Assembly (NCBI GenBank): GCA_035771165.1
Contig: JAWNZC010000122.1
Location: 1,663,501 to 1,727,500, forward strand
Reading direction: 5' to 3'
DNA length: 64,000 bases
Origin: Paragorgia papillata
Lineage: Eukaryota > Cnidaria > Anthozoa > Scleralcyonacea > Coralliidae
Positions 54,801-64,000 of the stretch are shown piece after piece (position 1 is the first letter of the stretch; each line of letters starts with the position of its first letter). The notes beneath the pieces were generated by a model. The model was not told the origin of the DNA, made no database searches, and saw only the letters and a list, made by a program, of their open reading frames with translations. Both the position numbers and the translations under genes were made by a program.

Positions 54801-57800
54801 GCTGTATTGTGGCTAAAAATATTATTTCTGATTTTTTGAAAAAAATCCGGAAAAAAAAAGGTAAAGGGGTTAGCCTTTACTTTTTGACCGATTTTTGGTC
54901 ACTTTTGAAACTTTTCAGTTAGAGTCAAAAACGGTTAGATAAAGTCGTTTTAAACCTTTTGTGAAAACGAGAAGGCTGTATTGTCGCTAAAAATATTTTT
55001 TCTGATTTTTTGAAAAAAATCCGGAAAAAAAAGGGTAAAGGGGTTAGCCTTTACTTTTTGACCGATTTTGGTCACTTTTGAAACTTTTCAGTTAGGGTAA
55101 AAAACGGTTAGATAAAGTCGTTTTAAACCTTTTGTGAAAACGAGAAGGCTGTATTGTCGCTAAAAATATTTTTTCTGATTTTTTGAAAAAAATCCGGAAA
55201 AAAAAGGGTAAAGGGGTTAGCCTTTACTTTTTGACCGATTTTGGTCACTTTTGAAACTTTTCAGTTAGGTTCAGAAACGGTTAGATAAAGTCGTTTTAAA
55301 CCTTCTGTGAAAACGAGAAGGCTGTATTGTGGCTAAAAATATTTTTTTTGATTTTTTGAAAAAAATCCGGAAAAAAAAAAGTAAAGGGGTTAGCCTTTAC
55401 TTTTTGACCGATTTTGGTCACTTTTGAAACTTTTCAGTTAGGGTCAAAAACGGTTAGATAAAGTCGTTTTAAACCTTCTGTGAAAACGAGAAGGCTGTAT
55501 TGTGGCTAAAAATATTTTTTCTGATTTTTTGAAAAAAATCCGGAAAAAAAAAAGTAAAGGGGTTAGCCTTTACTTTTTGACCGATTTTGGTCACTTTTGA
55601 AACTTTTCAGTTAGGGTCAAAAACGGTTAGATAAAGTCGTTTTAAACCTTCTGTGAAAACGAGAAGGCTGTATTGTGGCTAAAAATATTTTTTCTGATTT
55701 TTTGAAAAAAATCCGGAAAAAAAAAGTATAGGGGTTAGCCTTTACTTTTTGACCGATTTTGGTCACTTTTGAAACTTTTCAGTTAGGGTCAAAAACGGTT
55801 AGATAAAGTCGTTTTAAAACCTTCTGTGAAAACGAGAAGGCTGTATTGTGGCTAAAAATATTTTTTCTGATTTTTTGAAAAAAATCCGGAAAAAAAAAAG
55901 TAAAGGGGTTAGCCTTTACATTTTGACCGATTTTGGTCACTTTTGAAACTTTTCAGTTAGGGTCAAAAACGGTTAGATAAAGTCGTTTTAAACCTTCTGT
56001 GAAAACGAGAAGGCTGTATTGTGGCTAAAAATATTTTTTCTGATTTTTTGAAAAAAATCCGGAAAAAAAAAAGTAAAGGGGTTAGCCTTTACATTTTGAC
56101 CGATTTTGGTCACTTTTGAAACTTTTCAGTTAGGGTCAAAAACGGTTAGATAAAGTCGTTTTAAAACTTCTGTGAAAACGAGAAGGCTGTATTGTGGCTA
56201 AAAATATTTTTTCTGATTTTTTGAAAAAAATCCGGAAAAAAAAAGTAAAGGGGTTAGCCTTTACTTTTTGACCGATTTTGGTCACTTTTGAAACTTTTCA
56301 GTTAGGGTCAAAAACGGTTAGATAAAGTCGTTTTAAACCTTCTGTGAAAACGAGAAGGCTGTATTGTGGCTAAAAATATTTTTTCTGATTTTTTGAAAAA
56401 AATCCGGAAAAAAAAAAGTAAAGGGGTTAGCCTTTACTTTTTGACCGATTTTGGTCACTTTTGAAACTTTTCAGTTAGGGTCAAAAACGGTTAGATAAAG
56501 TCGTTTTAAACCTTCTGTGAAAACGAGAAGGCTGTATTGTGGCTAAAAATATTTTTTCTGATTTTTTGAAAAAAAATCCGGATAAAAAAAAGTAAAGGGG
56601 TTAGCCTTTACTTTTTTACCGATTTTGGTCACTTTTGAAACTTTTCAGTTAGGGTCAAAAACGGTTAGATAAAGTCGTTTTAAACCTTCTGTGAAAACGA
56701 GAAGGCTGTATTGTGGCTAAAAATATTTTTTCTGATTTTTTGAAAAAAATCCGGAAAAAAAAAGTAAAGGGGTTAGCCTTTACTTTTTGACCGATTTTGG
56801 TCACTTTTGAAACTTTTCAGTTAGGTCAAAAACGGTTTAGATAAAGTCGTTTTAAACCTTCTGTGAAAACGAGAAGGCTGTATTGTGGCTAAAAATATTT
56901 TTTCTGATTTTTTGAAAAAAATCCGGAAAAAAAAAAGTAAAGGGGTTAGCCTTTACTTTTTGACCGATTTTGGTCACTTTTGAAACTTTTCAGTGAGGGT
57001 CAAAAACGGTTAGATAAAGTCGTTTTAAAACCTTCTGTGAAAACGAGAAGGCTGTATTGTGGCTAAAAATATTTTTTCTGATTTTTTGAAAAAAATCCGG
57101 AAAAAAAAAAGTAAAGGGGTTAGCCTTTACTTTTTGACCGATTTTGGTCACTTTTGAAACTTTTCAGTTAGGGTCAAAAACGGTTAGATAAAGTCGTTTT
57201 AAACCTTCTGTGAAAACGAGAAGGCTGTATTGTGGCTAAAAATATTTTTTCTGATTTTTTGAAAAAAATCCGGAAAAAAAAAAGTAAAGGGGTTAGCCTT
57301 TACTTTTTGACCGATTTTGGTCACTTTTGAAACTTTTCAGTTAGGGTCAAAAACGGTTAGATAAAGTCGTTTTAAACCTTCTGTGAAAACGAGAAGGCTG
57401 TATTGTGGCTAAAAATATTTTTTCTGATTTTTTGAAAAAAATCCGGAAAAAAAAAAGTAAAGGGGTTAGCCTTTACTTTTTGACCGATTTTGGTCACTTT
57501 TGAAACTTTTCAGTTAGGGTCAAAAACGGTTAGATAAAGTCGTTTTAAACCTTCTGTGAAAACGAGAAGGCTGTATTGTGGCTAAAAATATTTTTTCTGA
57601 TTTTTTGAAAAAAATCCGGAAAAAAAAAAGTAAAGGGGTTAGCCTTTACATTTTGACCGATTTTGGTCACTTTTGAAACTTTTCAGTTAGGGTCAAAAAC
57701 GGTTAGATAAAGTCGTTTTAAACCTTCTGTGAAAACGAGAAGGCTGTATTGTGGCTAAAAATATTTTTTCTGATTTTTTGAAAAAAATCCGGAAAAAAAA

Positions 57801-60800
57801 AAGTAAAGGGGTTAGCCTTTACTTTTTGACCGATTTTGGTCACTTTTGAAACTTTTCAGTTAGGGTCAAAAACGGTTAGATAAAGTCGTTTTAAACCTTC
57901 TGTGAAAACGAGAAGGCTGTATTGTGGCTAAAAATATTTTTTCTGATTTTTTGAAAAAAATCCGGAAAAAAAAAAAGTAAAGGGGTTAGCCTTTACTTTT
58001 TGACCGATTTTTGGGTCACTTTTGAAACTTTTCAGTTAGGGTCAAAAACGGTTAGATAAAGTCGTTTTAAACCTTCTGTGAAAACGAGAAGGCTGTATTG
58101 TGGCTAAAAATATTTTTTCTGATTTTTTGTCTGATTTTTTGAAAAAAATCCGGAAAAAAAAAAGTAAAGGGGTTAGCCTTTACTTTTTGACCGATTTTGG
58201 TCACTTTTGAAACTTTTCAGTTAGGGTCAAAAACGGTTAGATAAAGTCGTTTTAAACCTTCTGTGAAAACGAGAAGGCTGTATTGTGGCTAAAAATATTT
58301 TTTCTGATTTTTTGAAAAAAATCCGGAAAAAAAAAAGTAAAGGGGTTAGCCTTTACTTTTTGACCGATTTTGGTCACTTTTGAAACTTTTCAGTTAGGGT
58401 CAAAAACGGTTAGATAAAGTCGTTTTAAACCTTCTGTGAAAACGAGAAGGCTGTATTGTGGCTAAAAATATTTTTTCTGATTTTTTGAAAAAAATCCGGA
58501 AAAAAAAAGTAAAGGGGTTAGCCTTTACTTTTTGACCGATTTTGGTCACTTTTGAAACTTTTCAGTTAGGGTCAAAAACGGTTAGATAAAGTCGTTTTAA
58601 ACCTTCTGTGAAAACGAGAAGGCTGTATTGTGGCTAAAAATATTTTTTCTGATTTTTTGAAAAAAATCCGGAAAAAAAAAAGTAAAGGGGTTAGCCTTTA
58701 CTTTTTGACCGATTTTGGTCACTTTTGAAACTTTTCAGTTAGGGTCAAAAACGGTTAGATAAAGTCGTTTTAAACCTTCTGTGAAAACGAGAAGGCTGTA
58801 TTGTGGCTAAAAATATTTTTTCTGATTTTTTGAAAAAAATCCGGAAAAAAAAAAGTAAAGGGGTTAGCCTTTACTTTTTGACCGATTTTGGTCACTTTTG
58901 AAACTTTTCAGTTAGGGTCAAAAACGGTTAGATAAAGTCGTTTTAAACATTCTGTGAAAACGAGAAGGCTGTATTGTGGCTAAAAATATTTTTTCTGATT
59001 TTTTGAAAAAAATCCGGAAAAAAAAAAGTAAAGGGGTTAGCCTTTACTTTTTGACCGATTTTGGTCACTTTTGAAACTTTTCAGTTAGGGTCAAAAACGG
59101 TTAGATAAAGTCGTTTTAAACCTTCTGTGAAAACGAGAAGGCTGTATTGTGGCTAAAAATATTTTTTCTGATTTTTTGAAAAAAATCCGGAAAAAAAAAA
59201 GTAAAGGGGTTAGCCTTTACTTTTTGACCGATTTTGGTCACTTTTGAAACTTTTCAGTTAGGGTCAAAAACGGTTAGATAAAGTCGTTTTAAACCTTCTG
59301 TGAAAACGAGAAGGCTGTATTGTGGCTAAAAATATTTTTTCTGATTTTTTGAAAAAAATCCGGAAAAAAAAAAGTAAAGGGGTTAGCCTTTACTTTTTGA
59401 CCGATTTTGGTCACTTTTGAAACTTTTCAGTTAGGGTCAAAAACGGTTAGATAAAGTCGTTTTAAACCTTCTGTGAAAACGAGAAGGCTGTATTGTGGCT
59501 AAAAATATTTTTTCTGATTTTTTGAAAAAAATCCGGAAAAAAAAAAGTAAAGGGGTTAGCCTTTACTTTTTGACCGATTTTGGTCACTTTTGAAACTTTT
59601 CAGTTAGGGTCAAAAACGGTTAGATAAAGTCGTTTTAAACCTTCTGTGAAAACGAGAAGGCTGTATTGTGGCTAAAAATATTTTTTCTGATTTTTTGAAA
59701 AAAATCCGGAAAAAAAAAGTAAAGGGGTTAGCCTTTACTTTTTGACCGATTTTGGTCACTTTTGAAACTTTTCAGTTAGGGTCAAAAACGGTTAGATAAA
59801 GTCGTTTTAAACCTTCTGTGAAAACGAGAAGGCTGTATTGTGGCTAAAAATATTTTTTCTGATTTTTTGAAAAAAATCCGGAAAAAAAAAAGTAAAGGGG
59901 TTAGCCTTTACTTTTTGACCGATTTTGGTCACTTTTGAAACTTTTCAGTTAGGGTCAAAAACGGTTAGATAAAGTCGTTTTAAACCTTCTGTGAAAACGA
60001 GAAGGCTGTATTGTGGCTAAAAATATTTTTTCTGATTTTTTGAAAAAAATCCGGAAAAAAAAAAGTAAAGGGGTTAGCCTTTACTTTTTGACCGATTTTG
60101 GTCACTTTTGAAACTTTTCAGTTAGGGTCAAAAACGGTTAGATAAAGTCGTTTTAAACCTTCTGTGAAAACGAGAAGGCTGTATTGTGGCTAAAAATATT
60201 TTTTTCTGATTTTTTGAAAAAAATCCGGAAAAAAAAAAGTAAAGGGGTTAGCCTTTACTTTTTGACCGATTTTGGTCACTTTTGAAACTTTTCAGTTAGG
60301 GTCAAAAACGGTTAGATAAAGTCGTTTTAAACCTTCTGTGAAAACGAGAAGGCTGTATTGTGGCTAAAAATATTTTTTCTGATTTTTTGAAAAAAATCCG
60401 GAAAAAAAAAAGTAAAGGGGTTAGCCTTTACTTTTTGACCGATTTTGGTCACTTTTGAAACTTTTCAGTGAGGGTCAAAAACGGTTAGATAAAGTCGTTT
60501 TAAACCTTCTGTGAAAACGAGAAGGCTGTATTGTGGCTAAAAATATATTTTCTGATTTTTTGAAAAAAATCCGGAAAAAAAAAGTAAAGGGGTTAGCCTT
60601 TACTTTTTGACCGATTTTGGTCACTTTTGAAACTTTTCAGTGAGGGTCAAAAACGGTTAGATAAAGTCGTTTTAAACCTTCTGTGAAAACGAGAAGGCTG
60701 TATTGTGGCTAAAAATATTTTTTTCTGATTTTTTGAAAAAAAATCCGGAAAAAAAAAAGTAAAGGGGTTAGCCTTTACTTTTTGACCGATTTTGGTCACT

Positions 60801-63800
60801 TTTGAAACTTTTCAGTGAGGGTCAAAAACGGTTAGATAAAGTCGTTTTAAACCTTCTGTGAAAACGAGAAGGCTGTATTGTGGCTAAAAATATTTTTTCT
60901 GATTTTTTGAAAAAAATCCGGAAAAAAAAAAGTAAAGGGGTTAGCCTTTACTTTTTGACCGATTTTGGTCACTTTTGAAACTTTTCAGTTAGGGTCAAAA
61001 ACGGTTAGATAAAGTCGTTTTAAACCTTCTGTGAAAACGAGAAGGCTGTATTGTGGCTAAAAATATTTTTTCTGATTTTTTGAAAAAAATCCGGAAAAAA
61101 AAAAGTAAAGGGGTTAGCCTTTACTTTTTGACCGATTTTGGTCACTTTTGAAACTTTTCAGTTAGGGTCAAAAACGGTTAGATAAAGTCGTTTTAAACCT
61201 TCTGTGAAAACGAGAAGGCTGTATTGTGGCTAAAAATATTTTTTTCTGATTTTTTGAAAAAAATCCGGAAAAAAAAAGTAAAGGGGTTAGCCTTTTTTTT
61301 TGACCGATTTTGGTCACTTTTGAAACTTTTCAGTTAGGGTCAAAAACGGTTAGATAAAGTCGTTTTAAAACCTTCTGTGAAAACGAGAAGGCTGTATTGT
61401 GGCTAAAAATATTTTTTCTGATTTTTTGAAAAAAATTCCGAAAAAAAAAAGTAAAGGGGTTAGCCTTTACTTTTTGACCGATTTTGGTCACTTTTGAAAC
61501 TTTTCAGTTAGGGTCAAAAACGGTTAGATAAAGTCGTTTTAAACCTTCTGTGAAAACGAGAAGGCTGTATTGTGGCTAAAAATATTTTTTCTGATTTTTT
61601 GAAAAAAATCCGGAAAAAAAAAAGTAAAGGGGTTAGCCTTTACTTTTTGACCGATTTTGGTCACTTTTGAAACTTTTCAGTTAGGGTCAAAAAACGGTTA
61701 GATAAAGTCGTTTTTAAAACCTTCTGTGAAAACGAGAAGGCTGTATTGTGGCTAAAAATATTTTTTCTGATTTTTTGAAAAAAATCCGGAAAAAAAAAAG
61801 TAAAGGGGTTAGCCTTTACTTTTTGACCGATTTTGGTCACTTTTGAAACTTTTCAGTTAGGGTCAAAAACGGTTAGATAAAGTCGTTTTAAACATTCTGT
61901 GAAAACGAGAAGGCTGTATTGTGGCTAAAAATATTTTTTTCTGATTTTTGAAAAAAATCCGGAAAAAAAAAAGTAAAGGGGTTAGCCTTTACTTTTTGAC
62001 CGATTTTGGTCACTTTTGAAACTTTTCAGTTAGGGTCAAAAACGGTTAGATAAAGTCGTTTTAAACCTTCTGTGAAAACGAGAAGGCTGTATTGTGGCTA
62101 AAAATATTTTTTCTGATTTTTTGAAAAAAATCCGGAAAAAAAAAGTAAAGGGGTTAGCCTTTACTTTTTGACCGATTTTGGTCACTTTTGAAACTTTTCA
62201 GTTAGGGTCAAAAACGGTTAGATAAAGTCGTTTTAAACCTTCTGTGAAAACGAGAAGGCTGTATTGTGGCTAAAAATATTTTTTCTGATTTTTTGAAAAA
62301 AATCCGTAAAAAAAAGGTAAAGGGGTTAGCCTTTACTTTTTGACCGATTTTGGTCACTTTTGAAACTTTTCAGTTAGGGTCAAAAACGGTTAGATAAAGT
62401 CGTTTTAAAACTTCTGTGAAAACGAGAAGGCTGTATTGTGGCTAAAAATATTTTTTCTGATTTTTTGAAAAAAATCCGGAAAAAAAAAAGTAAAGGGGTT
62501 AGCCTTTACTTTTTGACCGATTTTGGTCACTTTTGAAACTTTTCAGTTAGGGTCAAAAACGGTTAGATAAAGTCGTTTTAAACATTCTGTAAAAACGAGA
62601 AGGCTGTATTGTGGTCAAAAAAATTTTTCTGATTTTTTGAAAAAAATCCGGAAAAAAAAAAGTAAAGGGGTTAGCCTTTACTTTTTGACCGATTTTGCTC
62701 ACTTTTGAAACTTTTCAGTTAGGGTCAAAAACGGTTAGATAAAGTCGTTTTAAATCTTCTGTGAAAACGAGAAGGCTGTATTGTGGCTAAAAATATTTTT
62801 TCTGATTTTTTGAAAAAAATCCGTAAAAAAAAGGTAAAGGGGTTAGCCTTTACTTTTTGACCGATTTTGGTCACTTTTGAAACTTTTCAGTTAGGGTCAA
62901 AAACGGTTAGATAAAGTCGTTTTAAACCTTCTGTGAAAACGAGAAGGCTGTATTTTGGCTAAAAATATTATTTCTGATTTTTTGAAAAAAATCCGGAAAA
63001 AAAAAAGTAAAGGGGTTAGCCTTTACTTTTTGACCGATTTTGGTCACTTTTGAAACTTTTCAGTGAGGGTCAAAAACGTTTAGATAAAGTCGTTTTAAAC
63101 CTTCTGTGAAAACGAGAAGGCTGTATTGTGGCTAAAAATATTTTTTCTGATTTTTTGAAAAAAATCCGGAAAAAAAAAAGTAAAGGGGTTAGCCTTTACT
63201 TTTTGACCGATTTTGGTCACTTTTGAAACTTTTCAGTTAGGGTCAAAAACGGTTAGATAAAGTCGTTTTAAACCTTTCTGTGAAAACGAGAAGGCTGTAT
63301 TGTGGCTAAAAATATTTTTTCTGATTTTTTGAAAAAAAATCCGGGAAAAAAAAGTAAAGGGGTTAGCCTTTACTTTTTGACCGATTTTGGTCACTTTTGA
63401 AACTTTTCAGTTAGGGTCAAAAACGGTTAGATAAAGTCGTTTTAAACATTCTGTGAAAACGAGAAGGCTGTATTGTGGCTAAAAATATTTTTTCTGATTT
63501 TTTTGAAAAAAAATCCGGAATAAAAAAAGTAAAGGGGTTAGCCTTTACTTTTTGACCGATTTTGGTCACTTTTGAAACTTTTCAGTTAGGGTCAAAAAAC
63601 GGTTAGATAAAGTCGTTTTAAACCTTCTGTGAAAACGAGAAGGCTGTATTGTGGCTAAAAATATTTTTTCTGATTTTTTGAAAAAAATCCGGAAAAAAAA
63701 AGTAAAGGGGTTAGCCTTTACTTTTTGACCGATTTTGGTCACTTTTGAAACTTTTCAGTTAGGGTAAAAAACGGTTAGATAAAGTCGTTTTAAACCTTCT

Positions 63801-64000
63801 GCGAAAACGAGAAGGCTGTATTGTGGCTAAAAATTTTTTTTTTGATTTTTTGAAAAAAATCCGGAAAAAAAAAAGTAAAGGTTTTAGCCTTTACATTTTG
63901 ACCGATTTTGGTCACTTTCGAAACTTTTCAGTTAGGGTCAAAAACGGTTAGATAAAGTCGTTTTAAACCTTCTGTGAAAACGAGAAGGCTGTATTGTGGC
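36889..64000 (+). repeat. 173-bp satellite array, about 157 tandem copies, open at the window end
   Basis: The unit length is 173 bp (for example GTAAAGGGGT at 59201, 59374 and 59547), with 1-3 bp changes in poly-A length. GC is about 32 percent. The order within a unit is GTAAAGGGGTTAGCCTTTAC, GACCGATTTTGGTC, a TTTGAAACTTTTCAGTTAGGG block, ACGGTTAGATAAAGTCG, CCTTCTGTGAAAACGAGAAGG, then an A/T-rich linker with TCCGGA. Rightmost copies (beyond about 50 kb) are almost identical, while those on the left share clustered variants. A unit not divisible by three, with stops in every frame, rules out coding. The length is close to a nucleosome repeat, as in many centromeric or pericentromeric satellites. 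Confidence 0.98.
41567..43600 (+). repeat. Trimeric higher-order repeat within the satellite
   Basis: Units fall in a repeating order of three types. Type 1 usually has TTTTGCAAC and GTTAGGG, often with ATTGCGGC. Type 2 usually has TTTACATTTT with GTGAGGG. Type 3 has GATTTTTGTC. The blocks start near 41567, 42059, 42577 and 43095, the last two steps being 518 bp (three units). A deletion near 41700 shortens the first step. The pattern is imperfect in individual units. Confidence 0.7.

Noticed and set aside
36889..64000. Regular repeats resembling a CRISPR array
   Set aside because: Units are contiguous, near-identical over all 173 bp and have no unique spacers; the context is eukaryotic. It is satellite DNA.
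1..64000. tRNA or rRNA genes
   Set aside because: I looked for GGTTCGA-type B boxes (for example near 514 and 27879) and found no paired A box or cloverleaf. No rRNA-like stretch was recognised.

Overview
The window is animal nuclear DNA: intron-split genes, sparse coding sequence, many terminal-inverted-repeat elements, degraded LINE and Penelope-like reverse transcriptases, TTAGGG-like repeats and a very large satellite array. Several short palindromes (the one at 18956-19019, the hairpins at 20501-20662 and 24176-24267) are of a kind I associate with coral and sea-anemone genomes, and the P450s look cnidarian. My best guess is a cnidarian, possibly an octocoral. Taxonomy is inference.

Layout. 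1-13.5 kb is gene-poor and full of transposon remains: a LINE RT tail (1340-1754), a possible first exon on the minus strand (2023-2137), a broken cysteine-peptidase-like transposon ORF (6559-7804) split by a hAT-type MITE, a ~0.9 kb hAT-like element (8923-9798), and a foldback element with a hAT MITE nested inside it (10820-11667). 13.5-25.3 kb holds a two-exon cytochrome P450 gene whose single coding intron is 10.2 kb long. Most of that intron (about 17.05-24.13 kb) is one huge imperfect palindrome with later insertions. 25.3-28.4 kb is repeats. A second P450 with an uninterrupted reading frame lies on the minus strand (28488-29972), convergent with the first. 30-34 kb has a 67-bp minisatellite upstream of that P450, a decayed Penelope-like element, and the inverted partner of a repeat at the left end of the window. 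34.1-36.1 kb is an acyltransferase of the condensation/alcohol-acetyltransferase type. It is broken by a 526-bp hAT-type MITE inserted in coding sequence and by nonsense codons. From 36.3 kb to the end runs a tandem satellite with a 173-bp unit, about 157 direct-orientation copies, with a diverged, orientation-switching edge.

How the genes relate. Two paralogous microsomal P450s and an acyltransferase remnant sit within 23 kb. Oxidation followed by acylation is a common way of decorating small lipophilic molecules, and octocorals are known to cluster terpene cyclases, P450s and tailoring enzymes. No terpene cyclase is visible here, so a biosynthetic cluster is only a hypothesis. The satellite next to the broken acyltransferase looks like the edge of a heterochromatic block: diverged at the edge, with trimeric higher-order repeats further in and near-identical units beyond about 50 kb.
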